NCBI RefSeq assembly: GCF_003352085.1
Contig: NZ_CP025804.1
Location: 3,348,001-3,412,000 of the forward strand
Reading direction: 5' to 3'
DNA from: Sulfitobacter sp. SK012
Lineage (GTDB): Bacteria; Pseudomonadota; Alphaproteobacteria; Rhodobacterales; Rhodobacteraceae
Length of the DNA: 64,000 bases
The position numbers and the translations under genes are program-made. Of this stretch, positions 48,009-58,607 are shown piece after piece. Below the pieces are notes generated by a model, which searched no databases, had not been told where the DNA came from, and worked only from the letters and a program-made list of their open reading frames with translations. Position 1 is the stretch's first letter. Every line of letters begins with the position of its first letter.

Positions 48009-48386
48009 TCAGAAATCCTCCCAAATGCAGGATGCGTTTTCGATGCGAAATGCCTCAAAAAACTGGGTAGCGTCCGGATCAGGCACAGCAAAATCAGTAA
48101 TCCGGTCCATCAAAGAAATCACAATCACATCTGCTTCAAGTTCATATTTGGCTATGTAAGGCACTGCCAGCGCATCGCAAAGGTGCACCATATCGGGGGC
48201 GGCAGTGGCGTAGTCCAACTGTGTGTCGCCCCGCGCAATCTGAGGTGCCAAAAAGCGAAAGCGCAGCCATGTGCTCTCAGGTTGCGAATCCACAAGCACC
48301 TCATGCAGCGTGATCTGCTGACCCGAAGGCACATCAGCCGCAGCCAGCGGTGTCGCAACAAAGATCAGGGCAGCAAGCAATCTCAT
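48009..48386 (-). CDS. DUF6497 exported protein
   Basis: The 125-residue protein has a signal peptide (ending PLAAADVP) and a DUF6497-like body: ITLHEVLVDSQPESTWLRFR, HLCDALAVPYI. The function is unknown. It overlaps the upstream cupin gene by 4 bp, implying a shared message with it. Confidence 0.78.
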   Translation of the reverse strand: MRLLAALIFVATPLAAADVPSGQQITLHEVLVDSQPESTWLRFRFLAPQIARGDTQLDYATAAPDMVHLCDALAVPYIAKYELEADVIVISLMDRITDFAVPDPDATQFFEAFRIENASCIWEDF

Positions 48387-48796
48387 GGGGCGGTTTCGTC
48401 CTTGGTGTCAAAGCTCGCGGGCGAGATGATCTCAATCAGCTCCATATCGTCGGAATGCCGGACTTCGCGGTGTTTGATACCGGGGGGCTGCAGCACAGAT
48501 GAGCCCTCGCGTAGCAGATGCTCGCCGCCGCCCTGCCCCTCCTGCCCTTCGTACTCAAAGACAACCCAGCCTTTGGTCACATAAACCATCTGAAAATCCA
48601 GATCATGTGAATGCCAAGTGCCGGGGCCTTCCATGCCGGGCACTGCTCGGATCACATGGGCACCATACGCGCCCTTAGTGGCCGCAGAGACGCCAAGCTC
48701 GCGATACTCAAAGAACGGACGCAGGCCCGCGCCCTCAAACTTACCATCATCGGCATGAGCGATGGTAAAGGACTGGTTTTTCCACAGCTGGGTCAT
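48383..48796 (-). CDS. Cupin-domain protein
   Basis: The 137-residue protein has a cupin barrel with the metal motif near GPGTWHSHDLDFQMVYV and the second motif PPGIKHREV. It lies between pccB and DUF6497. The substrate is unknown. Position suggests it belongs to the pccB transcription unit. Confidence 0.85.
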   Translation of the reverse strand: MTQLWKNQSFTIAHADDGKFEGAGLRPFFEYRELGVSAATKGAYGAHVIRAVPGMEGPGTWHSHDLDFQMVYVTKGWVVFEYEGQEGQGGGEHLLREGSSVLQPPGIKHREVRHSDDMELIEIISPASFDTKDETAP

Positions 48797-48872
48797 TGGG
48801 GTCCTTTCATCGCTCGGTTTGGGCCATCTGTGACCGCTGCTAACACTTTCATCAAACGCACGGGTCTATCCC

Positions 48873-50405
48873 TCAGAGCGGGATATTGTTGTGCTTCTTC
48901 CACGGGGTCGTGACCTTCTTGTTGCGCAGGCTGGCAAAAGCGCGCGCGATGCGTTTGCGGGTCATGCGGGGCTGAATAACCTCATCGATGAACCCACGTT
49001 CAGCGGCCACAAACGGGTTGGCAAAGCGTTCTTCGTAATCCGCCGTGTGCTTGGCGATCTTATCGGCGTCACCCAGATCAGCGCGGTGGATGATCTCTGT
49101 CGCGCCTTTGGCCCCCATCACGGCGATCTCGGCAGTGGGCCAAGCGTAGTTAAAATCTGAGCGCAAATGCTTGGACGCCATCACGTCATAGGCACCGCCA
49201 TAAGCTTTGCGCGTGATGACCGTGACCATCGGCACTGTCGCTTCGCCGTAAGCAAACAAAAGCTTGGCACCGTGCTTGATCACGCCGCCGTATTCTTGGG
49301 ACGTGCCGGGCAGGAAACCGGGCACATCGACCAACGTCAGCAGAGGGATTTCAAACGCATCACAAAAGCGCACAAACCGCGCGGCCTTGCGCGAGCTGTC
49401 GATGTCCAGACACCCGGCCAGCACCATCGGCTGGTTAGCAACAACCCCCACGGTGCGGCCCTCAATCCGGATAAAACCAGTGATGATGTTCTTGGCGTAA
49501 TCCTCTTGGATTTCATAAAAATCGCCCTCGTCGCCCAGTTTGAGGATCAACTCTTTCATATCATAGGGCGTGTTGGCGTTTTCCGGCACCAACGTATCGA
49601 GTGACGCTTCAATCCGTGCAGGATCGTCAAAGAACGGACGCACAGGCGGCATCTCGCGGTTGTTGGAAGGCAAGAAATCGACCAGTCGGCGCACTTCGGC
49701 CAACGCCTCTACATCGTTCTCAAATGCACCATCTGCGACCGAGGATTTGCGGGTATGAGTGGCGGCACCCCCAAGCTCTTCGGCGGTGACCTGTTCATTT
49801 GTGACCGTCTTGACCACATCTGGGCCTGTCACAAACATGTAAGAGCTGTCTTTGACCATAAAGATAAAGTCAGTCATCGCTGGTGAATAAACCGCTCCGC
49901 CTGCGCAAGGGCCCATGATAACGCTGATCTGCGGGATCACGCCGGACGCCTCGATATTGCGCTGGAACACTTCAGCATAGCCCGCAAGGCTGGCCACGCC
50001 CTCTTGGATGCGCGCACCGCCGGAATCGTTGATCCCGATCACAGGCGCGCCGTTTTGCACGGCCATGTCCATGATTTTGCATATTTTTTGCGCATGCGTT
50101 TCTGAAAGAGATCCCCCAAAAACGGTGAAATCTTGACTAAAGACATAGACAAGCCTGCCGTTGATTGTGCCCCACCCTGTGACAACGCCATCCCCAGCCG
50201 GTTTTTGCTTTTCCATGCCAAAATCCGTGCAGCGGTGCGTCACGAACATATCGAATTCCTCGAAGCTGCCTTCGTCCAACAGCAAGTCGACGCGCTCTCG
50301 GGCGGTCAATTTACCGCGAGCGTGCTGCGCATCGATCCGCTTTTGGCCGCCACCTAGGCGGGCATCGGCGCGGCGATTTTCGAGTTGTTCGTGGATATCT
50401 TTCAT
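48873..50405 (-). CDS. pccB: Propionyl-CoA carboxylase beta subunit (carboxyltransferase)
   Basis: The 510-residue carboxyltransferase transfers CO2 from carboxybiotin to propionyl-CoA. Family blocks are present: [49 protein letters not shown], and VDVPGFLPG, with the acyl-CoA oxyanion loops. The upstream region on its 5' side contains paired TTTGCAAA-like sites, matching the regulator encoded at 51876. The length is typical of PccB. Confidence 0.95.
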   Translation of the reverse strand: MKDIHEQLENRRADARLGGGQKRIDAQHARGKLTARERVDLLLDEGSFEEFDMFVTHRCTDFGMEKQKPAGDGVVTGWGTINGRLVYVFSQDFTVFGGSLSETHAQKICKIMDMAVQNGAPVIGINDSGGARIQEGVASLAGYAEVFQRNIEASGVIPQISVIMGPCAGGAVYSPAMTDFIFMVKDSSYMFVTGPDVVKTVTNEQVTAEELGGAATHTRKSSVADGAFENDVEALAEVRRLVDFLPSNNREMPPVRPFFDDPARIEASLDTLVPENANTPYDMKELILKLGDEGDFYEIQEDYAKNIITGFIRIEGRTVGVVANQPMVLAGCLDIDSSRKAARFVRFCDAFEIPLLTLVDVPGFLPGTSQEYGGVIKHGAKLLFAYGEATVPMVTVITRKAYGGAYDVMASKHLRSDFNYAWPTAEIAVMGAKGATEIIHRADLGDADKIAKHTADYEERFANPFVAAERGFIDEVIQPRMTRKRIARAFASLRNKKVTTPWKKHNNIPL

Positions 50406-50471
50406 GGGGCGCTCCTTTGAGGGCTGGTCGCGCGTATATTACGCAAGTGCGCGAGGAACCAAAGGCCATTC

Positions 50472-50528
50472 GTGCAAATTTGCAAACTATTTTCAGCCGA
50501 TCGAGTGCTAATTGCAAATTTGCTAATA
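50472..50528. promoter_or_regulatory. PccR-type operator sites between pccB and the MFS gene
   Basis: Two sites lie in the divergent promoter: GCAAATTTGCAAAC (50473-50486) and AATTGCAAATTTGCTAA (about 50510-50526). They contain overlapping copies of TTTGCAAA, the half-site bound by PccR of Rhodobacter sphaeroides, as I recall. They are 67-122 bp upstream of pccB and 46-101 bp upstream of the MFS start, so one regulator could control both. Confidence 0.7.
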
Positions 50529-50573
50529 AATTTAGCGTGGACAAGATCGCAGCACAGGATTACCTAAATTTGC

Positions 50574-51800
50574 ATGCAAGACACCCTTCCCGACGTGGCC
50601 CCCGCCAAATTTGGCGACCACACCACACCACCACATATCGTCACATTGATCCTACTGGCAGGCATGTCAGCGATCGTGATGAATATATTCCTGCCTAGCC
50701 TGCCGAAGATGACCGAACATTTCGAGACGGATTACGGCATCATGCAACTGTCCGTTGCCCTCTATCTACTGTTCAGCGCCGGCTTGCAGCTATTTATAGG
50801 ACCACTCTCAGACAGGTTTGGGCGAAGACCTGTCATGTTATGGGGGTTGGGGCTGTTTTTGGCGGCAACTGTGGGGTGCATCTACGCACCCAATGTGCAC
50901 GTATTTCTAGCATTCCGGATGTGTCAAGCAGCTGTCGCGGTTGCCATGGTGTTAAGCCGCGCCGTTGTGCGCGACATGTATGCGCAAGACCGGGCGGCTT
51001 CGATGATTGGGTACGTAACAATGGGAATGGCCGTCGTCCCGATGGTGAGCCCTGCTTTGGGCGGCATTCTGGATCAGTTCTTTGGGTGGAAAGCTAACTT
51101 CTGGGCACTTTTCATCATGGGTGCTGCCGTAATGGCGTTGACCTGGGCCGACCTGGGCGAAACGGCACGAACCTCTGATAAATCCCTCGTTGCGCAATTC
51201 AAAGAATACCCCGAACTTTTCCGTTCCCCGCGCTTTTGGGGATACGCGTTGGCGGCTGGTTTTTGTTCAGGTGCGTTTTTTGCCTATCTGGGTGGTGCGC
51301 CATTTGTCGGCACAGAGGTCTTTGGCATGAGCCCCGCCAAACTCGGCGTTTATTTCGGTGCTCCAGCGGTCGGATATTTTGTCGGTAACTTCATCACCGG
51401 GCGATACGCCACCAAGTTTGGCATCAACAAGCTGGTGTTCTGGGGCTGCGCAGCAAATGCTGTAGGGGGTGCCATTTCGTTGCTAATCTTCTTGGCAGGC
51501 TATGGCAGCCCGCTCAGCTTTTTCGGCATGATGACGCTTGTGGGTTTGGGTAACGGGCTATGCATCCCCAACGCGACGGCCGGCATGCTGTCAGTGCGTC
51601 CTCATCTAGCAGGCACAGCCTCCGGGCTGGGCGGTGCGATCATGATTGGTGGCGGCGCTGCCCTAAGCGCCCTTGCAGGCATGCTGCTTGGACCGGAAAC
51701 AGGTGCGTTTCCACTCCTATGGTTGATGCTGGTGACCGCAATAGCCGGATTGATAGCGATCTACGCCGTGATCCGTCGCGAACGCTCACTAGGGCTTTAA
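50574..51800 (+). CDS. MFS transporter, Bcr/CflA-like
   Basis: The 408-residue protein has 12 helices. The MFS signature between helices 2 and 3 is GPLSDRFGRRPVML, and the Bcr/CflA-type loop is LSRAVVRDMY. It sits between pccB and the regulator gene, and the operator cluster lies in front of it. Bcr/CflA members export drugs or amino acid derivatives; an acyl-related role is possible by context. Start ATG at 50574. Confidence 0.86.
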   Translation: MQDTLPDVAPAKFGDHTTPPHIVTLILLAGMSAIVMNIFLPSLPKMTEHFETDYGIMQLSVALYLLFSAGLQLFIGPLSDRFGRRPVMLWGLGLFLAATVGCIYAPNVHVFLAFRMCQAAVAVAMVLSRAVVRDMYAQDRAASMIGYVTMGMAVVPMVSPALGGILDQFFGWKANFWALFIMGAAVMALTWADLGETARTSDKSLVAQFKEYPELFRSPRFWGYALAAGFCSGAFFAYLGGAPFVGTEVFGMSPAKLGVYFGAPAVGYFVGNFITGRYATKFGINKLVFWGCAANAVGGAISLLIFLAGYGSPLSFFGMMTLVGLGNGLCIPNATAGMLSVRPHLAGTASGLGGAIMIGGGAALSALAGMLLGPETGAFPLLWLMLVTAIAGLIAIYAVIRRERSLGL

Positions 51801-51828
51801 GTCGCCAAAGGCCGCTTGCGCGACACAG

Positions 51829-51868
51829 TTTGCAAAGCTAGCTTAAAGCAACTGCAAAGTTGCAAAGG
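51829..51868. promoter_or_regulatory. PccR-type autoregulatory site in front of the regulator gene
   Basis: TTTGCAAAG (51829-51837) and CTGCAAAGTTGCAAAG (51852-51867) lie 9-47 bp before the regulator's ATG and overlap its ribosome-binding region. The similarity to the pccB promoter sites suggests autoregulation. Confidence 0.65.
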
Positions 51869-51875
51869 GCGCGTT

Positions 51876-53276
51876 ATGGCCACTCAAAAACTCTATGCTG
51901 GAGCTAAGCTGCGCGAATTGCGCACACGACTTGGGCACACCCAAAAAGACTTTGCCGCACGACTTGGTGTGTCCCTGCCCTATCTCAACCAAATGGAGAA
52001 CAACAACCGCCCGGTGTCGACAACTGTGGTGTTGGCGTTGGCGTCAGAATTCGGCCTTGATGTAACGGAACTCAGCGCCGGAGACGGTGAACGTCTGGTC
52101 AGCGACATGCGCGAAGCTTTGGCCGATCCACTTTTTGAGGGCGTCATGCCGCCTCTTGCAGATTTACGCCTTGCCGCCTCAAACGCACAGGGCCTAGCAC
52201 GGGCCTTTCTTACTCTGCACCAAAGCTACCGACAAACCCAAGAACGCCTTGCATCCCTGGACGAAGCACTGGGGCGTGAAGATGCGCGCGCCAGCCCAAG
52301 CCCTTGGGAAGAAGTGCGCGACTTCTTTCACTATTGCGATAACTACATCGATGCTGTGGACCGGGCTGCTGAACATTTCGGCAGGGCACAGGCGAAGGGT
52401 GTATCGATCCGAACAACGGCCATTGCCGCCCTCGCCGACGCTGGCGTCACGGTCGAGCTGGCAGAAATGGACGCGCTGCGACTGTATGATCCAGACGCAC
52501 AGAGCTTGCAGATTTCAGCCCATGCCAGCAGCGAAACGCAGACATTTCAGATGCTTGTGCAGGTGGCGCTTTGCCGTAATGACGCGCTGCTTGATGCGAC
52601 ATTGGACCTTGCGCGGTTCCATACTCCGGCGGCACGCGGCATCGCCAAGTTAGGGCTCGCCAACTACTTTGCCGGGGCGGCGCTGATGCCTTACCGCGCG
52701 TTTCAAGATCGCGCCCGTGAAGTACGTCATGATCTTGAGATGCTCGCTACCCATTTTGGGGCCTCCATCGAACAGGTGGCGCACCGCCTGTCGACAATGC
52801 AGCGGCCCGGCGCAAAGGGCATTCCGTTCTTTTTCGTGCGCGTTGATCAAGCCGGTACAATCACCAAACGTCATTCTGCCACACGGCTGCAATTTGCGCG
52901 ATTTGGAGGGGCCTGCCCCCTTTGGAACGTGCATAGCGCATTCGAGACACCGGGGCGCTTTTTGCGTCAGTTGGCGGAGACGCCCGATGGTGTCCGCTAT
53001 ATTAGCTTGGCGCGTGACATCTCGAAATCCGAAGGGCGGTTCGGCGCGCCTCTGCGCCGTTTTGCAATCGCCCTAGGGTGCGAGATTCGCCATGCCGCGC
53101 AGCTGGTCTATGCCGATGGGCTGGACTTAAGCCGTACGTCAGCATTTGAACCCATCGGTATTTCGTGCCGTATTTGCGAGCGTAAAACGTGCCACCAGCG
53201 CGCCGTTCCCCCGTTGGAACGTAAACTGGTCGTAAATCCTGACCGCCGCGACATACTGCCTTACCGTGTCGACTAA
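51876..53276 (+). CDS. pccR: Short-chain fatty acyl-CoA regulator, PccR/ScfR family
   Basis: The 466-residue regulator has an XRE helix-turn-helix (residues ~10-65: LRELRTRLGHTQKDFAARLG, SLPYLNQMENNNRPVS) and a large ScfR sensor domain; the C-terminal Cys-rich part GISCRICERKTCHQRAVPP resembles RamB/PccR proteins. Such regulators respond to acyl-CoA intermediates and control propionyl-CoA assimilation. Position next to pccB with TTTGCAAA sites supports the symbol. The start at 51876 fits the family length. Confidence 0.88.
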   Translation: MATQKLYAGAKLRELRTRLGHTQKDFAARLGVSLPYLNQMENNNRPVSTTVVLALASEFGLDVTELSAGDGERLVSDMREALADPLFEGVMPPLADLRLAASNAQGLARAFLTLHQSYRQTQERLASLDEALGREDARASPSPWEEVRDFFHYCDNYIDAVDRAAEHFGRAQAKGVSIRTTAIAALADAGVTVELAEMDALRLYDPDAQSLQISAHASSETQTFQMLVQVALCRNDALLDATLDLARFHTPAARGIAKLGLANYFAGAALMPYRAFQDRAREVRHDLEMLATHFGASIEQVAHRLSTMQRPGAKGIPFFFVRVDQAGTITKRHSATRLQFARFGGACPLWNVHSAFETPGRFLRQLAETPDGVRYISLARDISKSEGRFGAPLRRFAIALGCEIRHAAQLVYADGLDLSRTSAFEPIGISCRICERKTCHQRAVPPLERKLVVNPDRRDILPYRVD

Positions 53277-53279
53277 TCT

Positions 53280-53948
53280 TTAGCGCCGCGCTGCGCGCCA
53301 ACCGGCCGCCTGTGCCGCGGCTTGAGAGCAAAACCACCGTTCGCCTTTTCTTATGGAGATGCGGGTTTGTTGGTAAAATTGCTGACCCGATATGTGGTAG
53401 ATGCGTGTCCCCCTCGCCGATATGTTTCCCTTGATCTGGCACTCCCCGCTTGGTGCAGCAGCAGCTTTGCGTTTGGCGCGGCGGTGGTCTTCAGGGGCTT
53501 GAATTTGGGTGGCATGTAGGCCCCGGTTTGCCCGTGCTGCAACACGTTCTTGGGCGACATAGTCACTGCCATATTTGACATAGGCAAAGGCCATCCCCTG
53601 ATCGACCAACCACGCGCCAACATCCTGTCCGCCTACCACACAGGTTGCTACCGTCCGGCCATATCGATCCGTATCGCGCGACGTGCACGTGGCGATTTGA
53701 CCTGCAAACCGGTCACGCACCACCTTGGTGATCCAAACGCCGCAATCCCACGTCGCACCCTGCACTGCTTTACAAGTTTGGTCCATTTCGGGCGCATCGA
53801 CCGCATGAAGCCGGACGCGCGTGCCTCCAACATCAAAGGTATCGCCGTCAATAACTCGGACGGACCCCGAAACGGTGTCCCGCACCGCAGCCTGCAACGG
53901 CACTGCAAAGAGAAAACAGAGGGCAAACAGTGAACAAATTCTTAACAT
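53280..53948 (-). CDS. Thermonuclease-family (SNase) secreted protein
   Basis: The 222-residue protein has a signal peptide (ending PLQAAVRD) and a staphylococcal-nuclease fold: VIDGDTFDVGGTRVRLHAVD (metal Asp and catalytic Arg region), DRYGRTVATCVV and GMAFAYVKYGSDYV. A C-terminal segment with GECQIKGNIS and FCSQAAAQAAGW resembles a small Cys-stabilised tail. It cleaves nucleic acids outside the cytoplasm if active. It converges on pccR's 3' end. Confidence 0.88.
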   Translation of the reverse strand: MLRICSLFALCFLFAVPLQAAVRDTVSGSVRVIDGDTFDVGGTRVRLHAVDAPEMDQTCKAVQGATWDCGVWITKVVRDRFAGQIATCTSRDTDRYGRTVATCVVGGQDVGAWLVDQGMAFAYVKYGSDYVAQERVAARANRGLHATQIQAPEDHRRAKRKAAAAPSGECQIKGNISARGTRIYHISGQQFYQQTRISIRKGERWFCSQAAAQAAGWRAARR

Positions 53949-54002
53949 GCGCCGGTTATGGAGCCGAAACTGAAACGGCGCAATGCTATTTGTTAGGCTG
54001 AG

Positions 54003-55661
54003 TTAACGTTGTGTTACTTGCCAATTCGGATGGATCCAAGGCTGGTCATTGGACGCTGGTAACGGGTCCAAACCCAACAGATGGTCAGCCATTTTCTCGC
54101 CCACCATGATCGAAGGTCCATTCAGGTTCCCATTGGTAATGCGCGGGAAAATCGAGCTGTCAGCAACACGAAGCCCTTCAACCCCAATCACGCGTCCATG
54201 GCTGTCTACCACTGCGTCCCGGTCATCCGCCCGGCCCATTCGGCAGGTGCCGCAGGGGTGATAAGCGCTCTCCGCATGCTCCCCGATAAAGGCATCGATC
54301 TCGGCGTCGCTTTGCACATCCGCCCCCGGCTGGATCTCGTGTTTTACAAACGGCGCAAAGGCTTCCTGCGCAAAAATCTCGCGGGTTAGACGGATACATG
54401 TACGGAACTCCTCCCAGTCGTCTGGATGAGACATGTAGTTGAACGCAATCTTTGGTTCGTCAGCGGGATCTGCAGAGGCAAGGCTGACACGTCCGCGAGA
54501 CTTTGAGCGCATTGGTCCTGTATGGGCTTGAAACCCGTGCCCTTCAGCAGCGGCTTTCCCATCGTAGCGCACAGCAATCGGCAAGAAATGGTACTGAATA
54601 TCGGGGTATTGCACGCCCGGTTTGGAGCGTATGAAGGCCGCACTTTCAAACTGGTTCGAAGCGCCCATCCCGCGTTTCGTCAAAAGCCACTGCGCGCCGA
54701 TCACGGCCTTTGATACCAGATTCCAGTGCTTATAAAGCGTGATTGGTTGGGACGCTGCCATCTGCAGATAAACTTCGAGGTGGTCTTGCAGATTTCCACC
54801 TACGCCCGGACGGTCAGCGACCACATCGATCCCATGTTCAGCTAGATGCGCCGCAGGGCCGATCCCCGACAACATCAGCAGTTTTGGCGAGTTGATCGAT
54901 GACGCTGCAAGTACAATTTCGCGGCCCGCGCGCAGCACTTCGACTTTACCACCCCGCTTAACCTCAACACCGACGGCTCGTTTACCGTCCATCACAACTC
55001 GCCGCGCCAGAGCACGGATAACATGCACATTGCCTTGCTTCTGAGCGGGCCGCAGGTAGGCGTTTGCCGCCGACCATCGCCGCCCATTCCAGACGGTCTG
55101 CTCCATGGGGCCAAAGCCCTCTTGCTTCTCGCCGTTGTAGTCGTCGGTTACTTCGTACCCAGCTTGCTTGCCCGCTTGGACAAATGCATCGAACAACGGG
55201 TTGTCGCGCGGGCCGCGGCTGACGTGCAGCGGTCCGTCCGTGCCGCGCCAATCGGGATCGCCACCATGATCCCCATCGTGCCAAGTCTCCATCCGCTTAA
55301 AATAGGGCAACACATCGGCATAGCCCCAGCCATCCGCACCAGCCTCGGCCCAGTGATCATAATCCATGGCATGCCCACGCACATAAACCATCCCATTGAT
55401 CGAAGAAGACCCGCCAATCACTTTGCCCCGTGGACACACCAACTTGCGCCCACCCAGATGGGGTTCGGGCTCGGACTGAAAACCCCAATCGTAGCGCTTC
55501 ATGTTCATCGGATAACTCAGGGCGGCGGGCATCTGAATAAACGGCCCTGCATCGGTGCCGCCGTGCTCAATCACCAACACCGACGCGCCTGATGCACCTA
55601 GGCGGTAGGCCATTGCACAGCCTGCACTGCCTGCCCCTACAATAATAAAATCTGCGTCCAT
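54003..55661 (-). CDS. betA: Choline dehydrogenase
   Basis: The 552-residue GMC flavoprotein oxidises choline to betaine aldehyde. The FAD motif is [17 protein letters not shown]; a second GMC block is [18 protein letters not shown], and the C-terminal active site has HPCGTCRMG with [19 protein letters not shown] precedes the ATG at 55661. It is last in the operon transcribed from betI. Confidence 0.95.
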   Translation of the reverse strand: MDADFIIVGAGSAGCAMAYRLGASGASVLVIEHGGTDAGPFIQMPAALSYPMNMKRYDWGFQSEPEPHLGGRKLVCPRGKVIGGSSSINGMVYVRGHAMDYDHWAEAGADGWGYADVLPYFKRMETWHDGDHGGDPDWRGTDGPLHVSRGPRDNPLFDAFVQAGKQAGYEVTDDYNGEKQEGFGPMEQTVWNGRRWSAANAYLRPAQKQGNVHVIRALARRVVMDGKRAVGVEVKRGGKVEVLRAGREIVLAASSINSPKLLMLSGIGPAAHLAEHGIDVVADRPGVGGNLQDHLEVYLQMAASQPITLYKHWNLVSKAVIGAQWLLTKRGMGASNQFESAAFIRSKPGVQYPDIQYHFLPIAVRYDGKAAAEGHGFQAHTGPMRSKSRGRVSLASADPADEPKIAFNYMSHPDDWEEFRTCIRLTREIFAQEAFAPFVKHEIQPGADVQSDAEIDAFIGEHAESAYHPCGTCRMGRADDRDAVVDSHGRVIGVEGLRVADSSIFPRITNGNLNGPSIMVGEKMADHLLGLDPLPASNDQPWIHPNWQVTQR

Positions 55662-55819
55662 CGTGTTATCCTTCGTGATCTGTCTGCAGGTCAAAGAGGC
55701 CCGTTTTTGGCATGATCAATTCCACCAAATTCCCCACGACACCCGCCCTTTTGCGAGCACGTTTGCCGCACATCCCAAGAATGAAATGCGCGGCAGCGCA
55801 CCTTTGAATTATGTCTTGT

Positions 55820-57271
55820 TTAGAAAGGTGCCTCCAACGTGCCCATACGTACATAGACCGATTTCAGCTGAGTATAATGCTCAATCGCGGCCTTGGAGTT
55901 TTCGCGCCCCACGCCTGAGTTCTTCGATCCCCCAAAAGGGGCCTCAACAGGCGCATCATTATAGGTATTGATGTAGCAAGTCCCCGCCTCAAACCCTGCA
56001 GCGATCCGGTGCGCACGCGCCAAATCACGGGTAAAGACGCCTGCGGCCAAACCAAACTCGGTATCATTGGCACGCGCCAGCACGTCGTCTTCATCGTCGA
56101 AATCCAGAACAGCCATAACAGGCCCAAAGATCTCTTCGCGTGCGATCACCATGTCGTCGGTCACATCTGCAAAAACGGTGGGCTGCATGAAGAAACCCTC
56201 ACGGTCCAGCTTTGCACCGCCGTAAACCAGACGCGCACCCTCCGCTTTGCCTTTTTCAATATAGCTTAGCGCGATGTTCATCTGGTTTTCCGACACCATC
56301 GGACCAAAGGACGTGGCCGGGTCCATTGGATCACCAATCACGGCTCCTTCTAAACGCTCTGCGAGGCGGGTCAGGAAAGCCTCTTTAATTGCGCGGTGCA
56401 CAAACACGCGTGTGCCATTGGAGCAGACCTGGCCAGAGCTATAGAAATTGCCCATGATCGCACCCGAGATTGCGCTTTCGATATCCGCGTCATCAAAGAC
56501 GATCATTGGCGATTTGCCACCCAACTCCATCGTGACATGTTTGATACCGGCCGCCGCCGCTGCATAAACCTTGCGGCCCGTTGGGACGGATCCGGTAAGT
56601 GACACCTTGTCTACGCGAGGGTCGGTGACAAGAGACGCACCCACGTCGCCCCTCCCCTGCACCACGTTGTAAATCCCAGCAGGCAGCCCGGCTTCATGCA
56701 AAATCTCAGCAACTTTTAGCGCGCAAAGGGGCGTGGTCTCGGACGGCTTAAAGATCATCGCATTGCCGCATGCCAGCGCCGGAGCGCCTTTCCAGCAAGC
56801 AATCTGGGTCGGGTAATTCCACGCGCCGATACCGACGCACAAGCCGAGAGGCTCGCGGCGGGTATAGACCCAATCTTCACCCAACTGGATGTGCTCACCC
56901 GTCAAGGTCGCGGCCATTCCGCCAAAAAATTCCAACGCATCGGCCCCACTTGTCGCATCTGCGACAGAGGTTTCCTGATAGGGTTTGCCGGTGTCATAGG
57001 TCTCAAGCACACTCAGATCATGGTTCCGCTCGCGCAGAATGTCAGAGGCACGGCGCAAGATGCGACCACGCTCGGTTCCGGTCAATGCAGCCCATGCGCC
57101 TTGGGCACGGGTTGCCGCAACAATCGCTTGCTCGGTGATGGCGGGCGTGGCGGCGTGCACGGTGGCGATCACTTCACCAGTGGCGGGATAGATCACCTCG
57201 ATCGGGGCACCTGCGGTGTCCTCAACGTAACGGCCGTCGATAAAATGGCTTGCTTTGGGTTGGGTCTGCAT
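55820..57271 (-). CDS. betB: Betaine aldehyde dehydrogenase
   Basis: The 483-residue NAD(P)-dependent enzyme oxidises betaine aldehyde to glycine betaine. The aldehyde dehydrogenase motifs are [31 protein letters not shown] (catalytic Glu) and [15 protein letters not shown] (catalytic Cys). Start at 57271 by family. It lies 158 bases before betA. Confidence 0.95.
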   Translation of the reverse strand: MQTQPKASHFIDGRYVEDTAGAPIEVIYPATGEVIATVHAATPAITEQAIVAATRAQGAWAALTGTERGRILRRASDILRERNHDLSVLETYDTGKPYQETSVADATSGADALEFFGGMAATLTGEHIQLGEDWVYTRREPLGLCVGIGAWNYPTQIACWKGAPALACGNAMIFKPSETTPLCALKVAEILHEAGLPAGIYNVVQGRGDVGASLVTDPRVDKVSLTGSVPTGRKVYAAAAAGIKHVTMELGGKSPMIVFDDADIESAISGAIMGNFYSSGQVCSNGTRVFVHRAIKEAFLTRLAERLEGAVIGDPMDPATSFGPMVSENQMNIALSYIEKGKAEGARLVYGGAKLDREGFFMQPTVFADVTDDMVIAREEIFGPVMAVLDFDDEDDVLARANDTEFGLAAGVFTRDLARAHRIAAGFEAGTCYINTYNDAPVEAPFGGSKNSGVGRENSKAAIEHYTQLKSVYVRMGTLEAPF

Positions 57272-57328
57272 AAGTCTCTCTTTTGGTTGGAGAGCCCCGC
57301 CTGACATCGCAGACGGGGCCATTCGATA

Positions 57329-58513
57329 TTATTCAGCAGCGAAATTCGGCTCGCCTGTTAGGCCAGACAGCTTCGAGCGTTTGACAAAAAACATGTAGGC
57401 CAGCGCCATCAGGTAAATGCCAATCACGACGGACCCGACCCACTGGATCTGCAGCCATTGGGACTGAAACAGCAACGTCAGGACAAACAGGCCGATGGTG
57501 TTGGCCAGCACATATGACGTGGTGCCAAAGCGCACAGTCGTGAGGTTGAGGTTGTCGGTATAAAGCCGGATGAGCGAGTCAAACGAGTTGATCACAAACA
57601 CGATCCCCACAATTGTCATGGCCCAATTTGGCAAACCGGCCGTGCCGATCCCGTTGAGGTAGTAGTAATACAGCACCGAAAACCACAACGCCAAGGGGAT
57701 TGACGGGAACACCAGCAAAGCCGCCAGCAACTGCCATGTCTTAAGGCCGCCCACAAACCGGCTGACAAATTGACCGATCATGATCGACCATGCAAACCAC
57801 CAGAACAGATAGAATTCGTGATATTCCGTCAGAGGTATGATGAACGTGTGGATGTTGCTGAAATAGCCACCGACATTGCTGGCCGTGGTCACAAATTCAC
57901 CCACACCCATACCTGCGTTCAGCCACATATAAGCAATCAGGCCAAAGAAAAGCACTGTTGAGCTGACGGACAACAGGCGGACGAACTTAAGATCCGTTGA
58001 AGAAAACGCCGCCACAAGGATCACCAAGAAGCAGATCAGGTAGAAGACCGGCAAAATCGTCTCTCCGTCGCCCACTTCGGCGATGTAATACGGCATGTAG
58101 ATCAAGAACAGCGCGCCGGTAAAGGCGCAGGTCGTGATGATTACAAAGTTGTTCAGGAGCTTAACGGCAGGGATTTCAAAGAATTTCACCCGCGGCTCGA
58201 TTGCGCAGAAATAGAACGTCGTCAGGAAGTAGAATGCCCAAATCAGAAAACCCCAAAAGCCAAACTCCAAGGCCAAGGGGTTGGTAAAGGCATAAGCTGG
58301 CTCCGTGGCGGTATCGGCATAAAGCGGAAAGTCAAAAGCCAACGGGAACATGATCAGGCCCACATCTAGACCGGACGTAAAAAGGATGGCGATAAAGGTA
58401 AAAAGCGGCATCGGGGTGACGCCTGTCAGTGGTAGGTCCCACCATTTGATGACGCAGATTATCACCAGCACAAATGCCAGGATAACTCCGAATGAGATTA
58501 CAGACGTAAGCAT
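57329..58513 (-). CDS. Short BCCT-family choline/betaine transporter
   Basis: The 394-residue membrane protein has about ten helices and the BCCT signature FYLFWWFAWSIMIGQFVSR near residue 215, as well as a helix-2/3 block resembling BCCT start (TSGLDVGLIMFPLAFDFPL). Typical BCCTs have 500-680 residues with 12 helices, so this one is short at the ends. The ATG at 58513 has a GAGGG upstream; the larger frame to 58864 overlaps betC and is rejected. The context makes choline or choline-O-sulfate the likely substrate. Confidence 0.84.
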   Translation of the reverse strand: MLTSVISFGVILAFVLVIICVIKWWDLPLTGVTPMPLFTFIAILFTSGLDVGLIMFPLAFDFPLYADTATEPAYAFTNPLALEFGFWGFLIWAFYFLTTFYFCAIEPRVKFFEIPAVKLLNNFVIITTCAFTGALFLIYMPYYIAEVGDGETILPVFYLICFLVILVAAFSSTDLKFVRLLSVSSTVLFFGLIAYMWLNAGMGVGEFVTTASNVGGYFSNIHTFIIPLTEYHEFYLFWWFAWSIMIGQFVSRFVGGLKTWQLLAALLVFPSIPLALWFSVLYYYYLNGIGTAGLPNWAMTIVGIVFVINSFDSLIRLYTDNLNLTTVRFGTTSYVLANTIGLFVLTLLFQSQWLQIQWVGSVVIGIYLMALAYMFFVKRSKLSGLTGEPNFAAE

Positions 58514-58607
58514 GTTGTCCCTCGTTTTTGTTGGTCGCTTTTTTTTGATCGGTGCATATTTTTTGCTTCTTGCGGCACTGCACCGTTGGTTTTTTTGTTT
58601 TTGTTGA

